A DNA stretch of 46,822 nt. Source: Pseudomonas sp. K2I15. Lineage in GTDB: Bacteria; Pseudomonadota; Gammaproteobacteria; Pseudomonadales; Pseudomonadaceae. Of the stretch, positions 31,127 through 38,646 are shown one piece after another; position 1 is the stretch's first letter; the number at the start of each line of letters is the position of its first letter. Location: NCBI RefSeq assembly GCF_002204795.1, contig NZ_NIXO01000051.1, forward strand, positions 1 to 46,822, read 5' to 3'. Both the position numbers and the translations under genes were made by a program. A model generated the notes under the pieces. The model searched no databases. It was not told where the DNA came from and saw only the letters and a program-made list of their open reading frames with translations.

Positions 31127-33268
31127 TTAAGCCGGAACCGCTTTAGCCTTAGGCTCCCGATCCCAGACCCGATGCTGGGCAATCGCCGCAAAGAACGCCT
31201 TCAAAGCCTTGGCATCCCCGCCGACAATCAACCCCGCATCCGCCTCAAGCTTGAGCACATCCAGCAACTGCTTCGCCTCACCGGCCAGCGCAATCGCCTT
31301 CAGGTGTTTGTACGCCTCCAGCAGGTAATGCAACGCCACGCCATCACCACTCAACGCCTGCACCGACTTGGCGCCGCCCGGCACAAACACCGCATCGAAC
31401 GCCACCGACGGCAAGCCTTCCATGGACGCATCCACTGGCAGGCTCTTGCCATCCGCCGTCGTCACCGGCGCCGACGTCGGCCCCAACAGCTTCGCGTGAG
31501 CACCCGCAGCTTCCAGCGCCTTCTTCAAGGCCGCAATCGCTGCACCATCAACGCCGTTCGCCGCCAGAATCGCGACCTTGCGGGTCTTGATATCACCCGA
31601 CAGCAAGTTGGCCTGGCTCAACGCGGGCGAACGCTCCGGAGACGTCTTGCGCTCCGGCACTGTGCCTTTCTTCGGCGCTGGCAAGCCCAGGTTCTGCGCC
31701 ACGCGCTTGGCCAGTTCCAAGTCGATGTTGGCGAGGATCTCATTCACCTGACGCGCCCGGATAAACTCGCGCTCCACCTTGCCCAGCTCAAAGCTGTAGG
31801 CCGCAATGATGTGCTCCTGCTCGTGCTTGCTCATGCTGCGGAAAAACAACCGCGCTTGGGAGAAGTGATCGCTGAACGACTCGCTGCGCTCACGAATCTT
31901 GTGGGCGTCGATGCGCTCTGGGTACGTCTCAAACCCGCCGTCTTCGGCAGCCGGCGGGGTTTCTTTCGGCCAGCCGCCATCAATCGAGTTCGGCTCGTAG
32001 GCCGCGCGGCCCTTGTCGATGGTGGTGCGGTGCATGGCATCGCGCTGGCCGTTATGGAACGGCGCAACCGGACGGTTGATTGGCAGCTCGTGAAAGTTCG
32101 GCCCACCGAGTCGGCTGATCTGCGTGTCGGTGTAGGAAAACAACCGACCTTGCAGCAGCGGGTCATTGGAGAAGTCGATGCCCGGCACGATATGCCCAGG
32201 GCAGAACGCCACTTGCTCAGTCTCGGCAAAGTAGTTGTCCGGGTTGCGGTTGAGCACCATCTTGCCCAGCGGCGTAATCGGCACCAGCTCTTCGGGGATC
32301 AGCTTGGTCGGGTCGAGGATGTCGAAGTCGAACGTGTGCTCGTCTTCTTCAGCGATGATCTGCACGCCCAATTCCCATTCCGGGTAATCGCCTCCTTCAA
32401 TCGACTCCCAAAGGTCACGACGGTGGAAGTCGGTGTCTTTGCCCGCAAGCTTCTGCGCCTCGTCCCACACCAGCGAACAGGTGCCGACTGTAGGCCGCCA
32501 GTGGAATTTGACGAAGTTGGATTTGCCCTCGGCATTCACCAGGCGAAAGGTGTGCACGCCAAAGCCCTGCATGGTCCGCAGGCTTTTCGGAATCGCGCGG
32601 TCAGACATGGCCCAGATCACCATGTGCGCCGACTCCGGCTGCAGCGAGACAAAATCCCAGAACGTATCGTGAGCCGAGCCGCCTGTAGGAATCTCGTTAT
32701 GCGGCTCGGGTTTTACCGCATGCACGAAGTCAGGAAACTTGATCGCATCCTGAATGAAAAATACCGGCATGTTGTTGCCCACCAGGTCGAAGTTGCCTTC
32801 GTCGGTGAAGAACTTCACGGCAAAGCCACGCACATCGCGCACGGTATCGCCCGAGCCGCGAGGGCCCTGCACCGTGGAGAAACGCACAAACACCGGGGTT
32901 TTATGCGCGGGGTTACGCAGGAACCCGGCCTTGGTCAGCGCCGAATGGTTTTCATAGGTCTGGAAATAACCATGGGCACCAGTACCCCGGGCATGGACGA
33001 TGCGTTCCGGGATGCGCTCATGGTCAAAGTGCGTGATTTTTTCACGCATGATGAAATCTTCCAGCAGCGAAGGGCCACGGGAGCCGACCTTCAAGCTGTT
33101 CTGGTTATCGGAAACCTTCACGCCCTGATTGGTACGCAGCGCCTGGCCGGTCGCGTCGGAGCGAAATGTTTCCAGGCTTTGCAGCTTGGCGTTGGTATTG
33201 CCACGGTCCAGGGTGTCGGTACCCGCAAGTTCGCTCTTGGGCGGGGTGACTGGCTTTTTAGTGCTCAT
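31127..33268 (-). CDS. katE: Large-subunit monofunctional catalase (HPII type)
   Basis: A 713-residue clade 2 catalase. The N-terminal arm (1-80) is followed by the catalytic core: distal histidine in the FDHERIPERIVHARG segment (near 85), asparagine in DLVGNNMPVFFIQDAIKFPDFVHA, and the proximal heme tyrosine region RLFSYTDTQISRLG (near 390). The C-terminal flavodoxin/DJ-1-like domain (about 570-713) is the mark of HPII enzymes. It decomposes hydrogen peroxide. The ATG at 33268 (MSTKKPVTPP) has CGAGGAG upstream at good spacing; the longer open frame is leader. It is divergent from metN. Confidence 0.95.
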   Translation of the reverse strand: MSTKKPVTPPKSELAGTDTLDRGNTNAKLQSLETFRSDATGQALRTNQGVKVSDNQNSLKVGSRGPSLLEDFIMREKITHFDHERIPERIVHARGTGAHGYFQTYENHSALTKAGFLRNPAHKTPVFVRFSTVQGPRGSGDTVRDVRGFAVKFFTDEGNFDLVGNNMPVFFIQDAIKFPDFVHAVKPEPHNEIPTGGSAHDTFWDFVSLQPESAHMVIWAMSDRAIPKSLRTMQGFGVHTFRLVNAEGKSNFVKFHWRPTVGTCSLVWDEAQKLAGKDTDFHRRDLWESIEGGDYPEWELGVQIIAEEDEHTFDFDILDPTKLIPEELVPITPLGKMVLNRNPDNYFAETEQVAFCPGHIVPGIDFSNDPLLQGRLFSYTDTQISRLGGPNFHELPINRPVAPFHNGQRDAMHRTTIDKGRAAYEPNSIDGGWPKETPPAAEDGGFETYPERIDAHKIRERSESFSDHFSQARLFFRSMSKHEQEHIIAAYSFELGKVEREFIRARQVNEILANIDLELAKRVAQNLGLPAPKKGTVPERKTSPERSPALSQANLLSGDIKTRKVAILAANGVDGAAIAALKKALEAAGAHAKLLGPTSAPVTTADGKSLPVDASMEGLPSVAFDAVFVPGGAKSVQALSGDGVALHYLLEAYKHLKAIALAGEAKQLLDVLKLEADAGLIVGGDAKALKAFFAAIAQHRVWDREPKAKAVPA

Positions 33269-33328
33269 CAGACAAAAACTCCTCGTTTGCGTAGGCCAGA
33301 GCGATCCCCGGCTCTTCTTGAGCAAAAC

Positions 33329-33347
33329 CCCAGGCACGGCACCTGGG
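33329..33347 (-). promoter_or_regulatory. Hairpin in katE leader
   Basis: CCCAGG-N7-CCTGGG (33329-33347) lies 60 bp upstream of the katE ATG and is followed on the minus strand by GTTTTG. Further upstream CACTACTTAG (about 33361-33370) resembles a sigma-S -10 element. If the transcript starts there, the hairpin would be at its very 5' end. Confidence 0.35.
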
Positions 33348-33536
33348 AATTTCGAGTTGCCTAAGTAGTGACTGACACCGTTTTGTACCGTTCCTTTTTT
33401 ATGACCTTTGATCGCGTTATTGCCAAATCGCTGGTTGCATGAGAAATAAATGCTAAGAAACGCTATACGGACAGGCTAAAATGCGCGCCCGGCTAACCGC
33501 TGATCCCTTTTTAATGCGCCCCACAAGGTTCGCTAC

Positions 33537-34544
33537 GTGATCGAGTTTCATAACGTCCATAAAACCTACCGGGTCGCCGGTAAGGATATCCCCGCGCTGC
33601 ATCCCACCAACCTGCGCGTCGAAAATGGCCAGGTGTTTGGTCTGATCGGCCACTCCGGTGCGGGAAAAAGTACTTTGCTGCGTCTGATCAATCGCCTGGA
33701 AGAGCCCAGCGGCGGCCAGATCAAGGTGGATGACGAAGAAGTCACTGCCCTGGATGCCAAAGGTCTGCGGCGTTTCCGACAACAGGTCGGGATGATCTTC
33801 CAGCACTTCAACCTGCTGGCATCCAAGACTGTTGCTGACAACGTGGCGCTGCCGCTGACGCTTGCTGGCGAACTGTCCCGCAAGGAAATCGACCTGCGCG
33901 TCGCCGAACTGCTGGCCCGGGTCGGCCTGTCCGACCACGCCAAGAAGTACCCGGCGCAGCTGTCGGGCGGCCAGAAGCAGCGCGTCGGCATTGCCCGCGC
34001 CCTGGCCACCAAGCCAAAAATCCTGCTGTGCGACGAAGCCACCAGCGCCCTTGACCCACAGACCACGGCCTCGGTGTTGCAACTGCTGGCCGAGATCAAC
34101 CGTGAGCTGAAGCTGACCATCGTGCTGATCACCCATGAAATGGACGTGATCCGCCGGGTCTGCGACCACGTGGCCGTGATGGACGCCGGCGTGATCGTCG
34201 AGCAAGGCACCGTCGCCGACGTGTTCCTGCACCCCAAGCACCCGACCACCAAGCGTTTCGTGCAAGAGTCCGAGCAGGTTGACGAAGGCGAGCAGCGTGA
34301 TGACTTCGCCCACGTACCGGGCCGCATCGTGCGCCTGACGTTCCAGGGCGAAGCGACCTACGCGCCATTGCTGGGTACCGTCGCTCGTGAAACGGGCGTG
34401 GACTACAGCATCCTGGCCGGTCGCATCGACCACATCAAAGACACTCCCTATGGGCAACTGACCCTGGCCATCACCGGCGGTGACATGGAAGCGGCCTTTG
34501 CCCGCTTCACCGAGGCCGACGTCCACATGGAGGTCCTGCGTTAA
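33537..34544 (+). CDS. metN: Methionine ABC transporter ATPase MetN
   Basis: A 335-residue ATPase with Walker A GHSGAGKS, signature LSGGQKQRVGIARAL, Walker B ILLCDEATSALDP and ITHEMDVI. The C-terminal NIL domain (about 260-335) binds methionine and inhibits transport allosterically. The GTG start at 33537 (VIEFHNVHKTYR) is the natural family start. It opens metN-metI-metQ: its stop codon shares a base with the ATG of metI. The upstream 170 bp shared with katE holds the metN promoter; no clear repressor site was recognised. Confidence 0.94.
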   Translation: MIEFHNVHKTYRVAGKDIPALHPTNLRVENGQVFGLIGHSGAGKSTLLRLINRLEEPSGGQIKVDDEEVTALDAKGLRRFRQQVGMIFQHFNLLASKTVADNVALPLTLAGELSRKEIDLRVAELLARVGLSDHAKKYPAQLSGGQKQRVGIARALATKPKILLCDEATSALDPQTTASVLQLLAEINRELKLTIVLITHEMDVIRRVCDHVAVMDAGVIVEQGTVADVFLHPKHPTTKRFVQESEQVDEGEQRDDFAHVPGRIVRLTFQGEATYAPLLGTVARETGVDYSILAGRIDHIKDTPYGQLTLAITGGDMEAAFARFTEADVHMEVLR

Positions 34545-35218
34545 TGGACAATTTACTGCATTTCTTCGACAAGATTGATTGGGCGGACATCTGGGTTGCC
34601 ACGGGCGACACCATGCTCATGCTCAGCACCTCGCTGCTCTTCACCATCGTGGTGGGCCTGCCGCTGGGCATCCTGCTGTTCCTGTGCAGCCCGCGGCAAT
34701 TGCTGGAGCAGAAAACCACCTACTCCGTACTGTCCTTCGTGATTAACGCGATACGCTCACTGCCCTTTATCATCCTGCTGATTGTGATGATTCCTACCAC
34801 CATCTTCATCACGGGCACCTCCCTGGGTGTGGCCGGCGCCATTCCACCGTTGGTGGTGGGGGCTTCAACGTTCTTCGCCCGCCTGGTAGAAACGGCCCTG
34901 CGCGAAGTGGACCGGGGCATCATCGAGGCAACCCAGGCCATGGGCGCCACTACCCGGCAGATCATCCTGAATGCACTGCTGCCCGAGGCACGCCCCGGCA
35001 TCATCGCGGCAATCACCGTCACGGCTATCGCCCTGGTGGGCTATACCGCCATGGCCGGCGTAGTGGGCGCCGGCGGGCTGGGCGACCTGGCCATCCGCTA
35101 TGGTTATCAACGCTTTCAGAACGACGTCATGGTGGTCACCGTGGTGATGCTGATCGTGCTGGTTCAAATTCTGCAAACCATCGGCGATAAGCTGGTGACG
35201 CACTTTTCCCGAAAATAA
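34544..35218 (+). CDS. metI: Methionine ABC transporter permease MetI
   Basis: A 224-residue permease with five to six membrane helices and the binding-protein-dependent transport (EAA-type) loop EATQAMGATTRQIILNALLPEA (about 126-147) that contacts MetN. It starts at the last base of the metN stop (TAATG) and ends 51 bp before metQ. Confidence 0.94.
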   Translation: MDNLLHFFDKIDWADIWVATGDTMLMLSTSLLFTIVVGLPLGILLFLCSPRQLLEQKTTYSVLSFVINAIRSLPFIILLIVMIPTTIFITGTSLGVAGAIPPLVVGASTFFARLVETALREVDRGIIEATQAMGATTRQIILNALLPEARPGIIAAITVTAIALVGYTAMAGVVGAGGLGDLAIRYGYQRFQNDVMVVTVVMLIVLVQILQTIGDKLVTHFSRK

Positions 35219-35269
35219 CGGCTATTGCCGGCGCGAAGCCGGCCAATACCCGAACAAGGAGCTTGTTGA

Positions 35270-36040
35270 ATGAAAAAACTACTGGTTGCTTTCGCCGCCG
35301 TGGCCGCGTTTTCCGCACACGCCGAAACCCTGACCGTGGCCGCATCGCCGGTGCCGCATGCTGAAATCCTGGAGCAGGTCAAACCTATCCTGGCCAAAGA
35401 AGGCGTAGACCTGCAGATCAAAGTCTTCAGCGACTACGTTCAGCCAAACGTACAGGTTGCCGAAAAACGCCTGGACGCCAACTTCTTCCAGCACCAGCCG
35501 TACCTGGACGAATTCAACAAAGCCAAGGGTACTCACCTGGTGAGCGTTGGCGCTGTGCACCTGGAGCCTCTGGGCGCCTACTCCAGCAAATACAAAACCC
35601 TGGCCGAGTTGCCTGATGGCGCCAATGTAGTGATCCCGAACGACGCCACCAACGGCGGCCGTGCGCTGTTGCTGCTGGCCAACAACAAGCTGATCACCCT
35701 GAAGGACCCGACCAACATCCTGTCGACCATCAAGGACATCACCGGGAACCCGAAAAACCTGAAATTCCGCGAACTGGAAGCCGCCACCCTGCCGCGCGTG
35801 CTGACCCAGGTTGACCTGGCGCTGATCAACACCAACTACGCGCTGGAAGCCAAGCTGGATCCGTCCAAGGATGCCCTGGCCATCGAAGGCAAAGACTCGC
35901 CTTACGTGAACATCCTGGTGACCCGCGAAGACAACAAGGATTCGGACGCCGTGAAGAAGCTGGTTGCAGCCCTGCACACACCCGAAGTGAAAGCGTTCAT
36001 TCTTGAGAAGTACAAAGGCGCAATTCTGCCGGCGTTCTGA
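35270..36040 (+). CDS. metQ: Methionine-binding periplasmic protein MetQ
   Basis: A 256-residue NlpA/MetQ-family protein. Residues 1-18 form a signal peptide ending FSAHA with no lipobox cysteine, so the protein is a soluble periplasmic component rather than the lipoprotein known from E. coli. Family core: LTVAASPVPHAEILEQVKP, LDANFFQHQPYLDEFNK and LINTNYALEAKLDPSKDAL. It delivers methionine to MetNI. A good ribosome binding site (AAGGAGCTTGTTGA) precedes the ATG. A family B REP lies 22 bp after the stop. Confidence 0.93.
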   Translation: MKKLLVAFAAVAAFSAHAETLTVAASPVPHAEILEQVKPILAKEGVDLQIKVFSDYVQPNVQVAEKRLDANFFQHQPYLDEFNKAKGTHLVSVGAVHLEPLGAYSSKYKTLAELPDGANVVIPNDATNGGRALLLLANNKLITLKDPTNILSTIKDITGNPKNLKFRELEAATLPRVLTQVDLALINTNYALEAKLDPSKDALAIEGKDSPYVNILVTREDNKDSDAVKKLVAALHTPEVKAFILEKYKGAILPAF

Positions 36041-36062
36041 TCCAAAAGCCTGATGCAAAACC

Positions 36063-36156
36063 TGTGGCGAGGGAGCTTGCTCCCGTTGGACTGCGCAGCA
36101 GTCCCATTTTTGGGGGGTGCTTCGCGCCCCAGCGGGAGCAAGCTCCCTCGCCACAG
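36063..36156. repeat. REP doublet, family B
   Basis: Inverted copies TGTGGCGAGGGAGCTTGCTCCC (36063-36084) and its complement (36134-36156) with a smaller inner palindrome. It lies between metQ and the BRO-N gene, whose 3' ends converge, and is the second copy of the family that also provides codons at 8194. Confidence 0.87.
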
Positions 36157-36165
36157 ATTCAGTGC

Positions 36166-36624
36166 TTAGCCCGGCAACACCTTGGGCATATCCCGCAGCC
36201 GGATCCACGGCTCATTGCGCCACCGCAGCACACTCAAACTCACCGTCGACCAGGCCAACCAACTCAGGGCCGGGCTTTCGCTTGCCTGCTGTTTGCCGCG
36301 CAGGGCCGGCACCACTTCGTGAGTCAGCCATTGGCGCAGGGCGCGGTTTTCGGGGCAGTAGTGATAGATCAACATCGCGTACACACCTGACTCGCTGAGC
36401 ATCAACGTCGGCACAGCGTGACCGTGGGTGATCGCAGTTAATGTTTGCTGTTGGTCAGGATCGAGTTTGCGCAGCAAGGCTTCGTTGAGATGCAGGCCCA
36501 TCAGATGGCCAATGTCGCGGGCGCTGAACCAGGCTTGGGCATCGATGAGGATGGCGTGCAGTTGCTGGTGATGGCGGGTGAAGACTTCGGGGGTGCAGGG
36601 TGGGTCTGGGGTAAGCATTGTCAT
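36166..36624 (-). CDS. BRO-N domain (phage antirepressor-like) protein
   Basis: A 152-residue protein with a BRO-N/prophage-antirepressor-like fold: AWFSARDIGHLMGLHLNEALLRKLDPDQQ (about 31-60), then LMLSESGVYAMLIYHYCPENRALRQWLTHEVVPALRG (about 73-110), the hallmark ending of BRO-N. The C-terminal 40 residues are not recognised. Such proteins bind DNA and often regulate phage or mobile genes, but here no prophage surrounds it. The ATG at 36624 follows TAGGAG at seven bases; an in-frame upstream start 11 codons earlier would begin inside the leader. The unusually structured leader suggests post-transcriptional control. Confidence 0.75.
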   Translation of the reverse strand: MTMLTPDPPCTPEVFTRHHQQLHAILIDAQAWFSARDIGHLMGLHLNEALLRKLDPDQQQTLTAITHGHAVPTLMLSESGVYAMLIYHYCPENRALRQWLTHEVVPALRGKQQASESPALSWLAWSTVSLSVLRWRNEPWIRLRDMPKVLPG

Positions 36625-36857
36625 GGCTTGGCTCCTAACGTATTGAGGGGCCGCCAAGCACTACTTCCACGTAATGGGTGGCGGCTGTACGCAGGTGTGG
36701 AAGACCGGGACGTTAGGCACCCGGCGCGCTCGAAAGCGCCCCGCGCACAACCACCATAAAACACAGACGATAAAAAGCGCCTGACTCTAGGTGGCGCTTT
36801 GTGCGCCTAACGATATAAGGGCTTCCACACCCTGTCACTGAATTTGCAGCGACAGGG
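36625..36857 (-). promoter_or_regulatory. Structured leader of the BRO-N gene
   Basis: Gene-sense order of complementary blocks: GGTGTGGAAG (36831-36822), CGTTAGG (36812-36806), GCGCACAA (36806-36799), AAAGCGCC (36800-36793), then GGCGCTTT (36781-36774), TTGTGCGC (36750-36743), a GGCGC/GCGCC hairpin (36740-36723), CCTAACG (36717-36711) and CTTCCACACC (36703-36694). They nest perfectly. A 7-bp hairpin (36830-36857) precedes. Downstream, GTGGAAG (36670-36664) and CGTTAGG (36640-36634) repeat the partners; the last overlaps the TAGGAG ribosome binding site. Two folds are therefore mutually exclusive. Whether it is transcribed is inferred. Confidence 0.55.
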
Positions 36858-36959
36858 CACAGACTAGTCAGTCGACGCATGCCAAACAAGTTCGCGCCGA
36901 CCGCTACACGTTGCGGGAAATATCCGACGACATAGCTTCAATGCCGTCCACATAACCAA
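36858..36959. other. Gap upstream of BRO-N leader
   Basis: About 100 bp between the leader and the compound REP. A promoter for the BRO-N leader should lie here on the minus strand, but I see only weak candidates and no gene. Confidence 0.3.
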
Positions 36960-37079
36960 TGTGTGGGCTTGCTGTGGTGAGCGGGCTTGCCCCGCGTTGG
37001 GCTGCGAAGCAGCCCCATCAATCTGTGGTGAACCCGACGGGGGACAAGCCCCCTCACCACAGCAAGCCCGCTCCCACAT
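36960..37079. repeat. Compound REP palindrome
   Basis: Outer arms (36960-36982 and 37055-37079) are near-perfect inverted repeats. They mix the family A start (TGTGGG ... GGGCTTGC) with a second REP-like core (CTGTGGTGAGCGGGCTTGCCCC and its partner with GGGGGACAAGCCCCC). A small inner hairpin GGGCTGCGAAGCAGCCC (36999-37015) lies near the centre. It looks like one REP inserted into, or recombined with, another. It lies between the sco gene (3' end) and the BRO-N leader. Confidence 0.75.
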
Positions 37080-37114
37080 TTGATTTTGTGTAGCTCAGGG
37101 AATTGTCGCCAGGC

Positions 37115-37750
37115 TTATTTACGCTGCAACAACCCCGGAAACTGCGCCACCAGCTTCTGGTTGTTCAACGGCGCGCGGATAAACCCGCGTTGCGTCCCAT
37201 CCGGCCCAATCAGCGCCAGGTTGCCGCTATGGTCGACGGTGTAGTTGGGCTTGCTGGTGTCCGCCGGAATAAACGGAATACTCACCGCATTCGAAACCTT
37301 CTGCACATCGTCCACATTCGCGCCGGTCAGGCCTTCGAACTGGGGATCGAAGTAGCCCAGGTACTGTTTGAGCTGCGCCGGCGTATCGCGATTCGGGTCA
37401 ACGCTGACCAAGATCACCTGCAACTTATCCACAACGTCTTTAGGCAGCTCGCTCTTGATCTGGCGCAGTTGCGCGAGGGTGGTCGGGCAGATGTCCGGGC
37501 AGAAGGTGTAGCCGAAGAACAACACGCTCCACTTGCCTTTCAGCTCATTGACCACCACCGGCTGGCCGTCCTGGTTGGTCATGGTCACCGGCGGCAGCTG
37601 GCGGCTTTGCGGCAACAGGATGATGCCTGCATCGATCAGGGCAGTGGGGTCGCCCTGGCCTTTGCCACTCAGTACTTTGTTGACGGTCAGGCCCATGATC
37701 AACGCGACAATGGCCACCAGAATGAAGACAGTTTTTTGAGTTCGAGTCAT
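37115..37750 (-). CDS. SCO1/SenC copper chaperone
   Basis: A 211-residue membrane-anchored protein: N-terminal helix (about 6-24), then a thioredoxin-like domain with the copper-binding CPDICP motif (about 81-86) and the distal histidine in NYTVDHSGNLALIGPDG (near 173). It delivers copper to the CuA centre of cytochrome oxidase subunit II. The ATG at 37750 overlaps the cyoE stop by four bases; the longer open frame upstream only reads through cyoE. It is the last gene of the oxidase cluster. Confidence 0.92.
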   Translation of the reverse strand: MTRTQKTVFILVAIVALIMGLTVNKVLSGKGQGDPTALIDAGIILLPQSRQLPPVTMTNQDGQPVVVNELKGKWSVLFFGYTFCPDICPTTLAQLRQIKSELPKDVVDKLQVILVSVDPNRDTPAQLKQYLGYFDPQFEGLTGANVDDVQKVSNAVSIPFIPADTSKPNYTVDHSGNLALIGPDGTQRGFIRAPLNNQKLVAQFPGLLQRK

Positions 37751-38646
37751 AGGTTCAACAATAGGTAATGGTCTACGAGCAGGGCGATAAACAGCGCGAA
37801 CAGGTACCAGATAGAGTACTTGAAGGTGTTGATCGCCGCGTGCGGTCGACTGCCACGGTACAGCACCCAGGCCCATTGCAGAAAGCGCCCGCCCAGAACC
37901 AGCGCACACAGCAGGTACAGCATGCCGCTCATGTGGATGACATATGGCATCAGGCTGACCGCCAGCAGGGCAAAGGTGTAGAGCAGGATATGCACCTTGG
38001 TGTAGTGCTCGCCGTGGGTCACCGGCAGCATCGGGATATCGGCCTTGGCGTATTCCTCTTTGCGGTGAATCGCCAGCGCCCAAAAGTGCGGCGGCGTCCA
38101 GGCGAAGATGATCAGCACCAGCAGCAAGGGCTCGGCGCTGACGTGGCCGGTGACCGCCACCCAACCCAACAACGGCGGCGCAGCGCCGGCGAGGCCACCG
38201 ATGACGATGTTCTGCGGTGTGGCACGCTTGAGGAAGCCGGTGTAGATCACCGCGTAGCCCAACAGCGAGGCCAGAGTCAGCCAAGCCGCCAGCGGATTGG
38301 TAAACGTCAGCAACAGCGCCAGCCCGGCCACCGCCAGCACCATCGCGAAAGTCAGCGCAGCCACGGGCGATACGCGCCCTTGCGCCAGCGGACGTTTATG
38401 GGTGCGCGCCATCAGCGCATCGATGCGCCGGTCCACCACATGGTTGACCGCCGCCGCGCCACCGGCACACAGGGCGATCCCAAGGTTGCCGAAAATCAGC
38501 ACCGGCCACGGCACCCCCGCGCGCGTGGCAAGGAACATGCCCACCAGCGAGGTGATGAGCATCAGCACCACCACTTTTGGCTTGGTCAGCTCCAGGTAGT
38601 CACGCCAGATCGCCTGGCTATGACGCTCGCCGATCAAGGTCGCCAT
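37747..38646 (-). CDS. cyoE: Protoheme IX farnesyltransferase (heme O synthase)
   Basis: A 299-residue UbiA-family membrane enzyme with about nine helices. The prenyl-binding motif NHVVDRRIDALMARTHKRPL (about residues 67-86) is intact, and a second aspartate-containing loop lies in the ALAIHRKEEYAKADIPMLPV region. It converts heme B to heme O, which CtaA turns into heme A for the oxidase. Its start overlaps the ctaA end by 13 bases, and its end overlaps sco by four. Confidence 0.94.
   Translation of the reverse strand: MATLIGERHSQAIWRDYLELTKPKVVVLMLITSLVGMFLATRAGVPWPVLIFGNLGIALCAGGAAAVNHVVDRRIDALMARTHKRPLAQGRVSPVAALTFAMVLAVAGLALLLTFTNPLAAWLTLASLLGYAVIYTGFLKRATPQNIVIGGLAGAAPPLLGWVAVTGHVSAEPLLLVLIIFAWTPPHFWALAIHRKEEYAKADIPMLPVTHGEHYTKVHILLYTFALLAVSLMPYVIHMSGMLYLLCALVLGGRFLQWAWVLYRGSRPHAAINTFKYSIWYLFALFIALLVDHYLLLNL

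Noticed and set aside
31172..33364. A 730-codon plus-strand open frame
   Set aside because: It is exactly antisense to katE; long antisense frames arise from the high third-position GC of the real gene. The translation is rich in R, H and Q and has no domain.
33361..33536. SAM riboswitch or MetJ-type box before metN
   Set aside because: No conserved S-box or MetJ repeat pattern was visible, and neither is expected in Pseudomonas.
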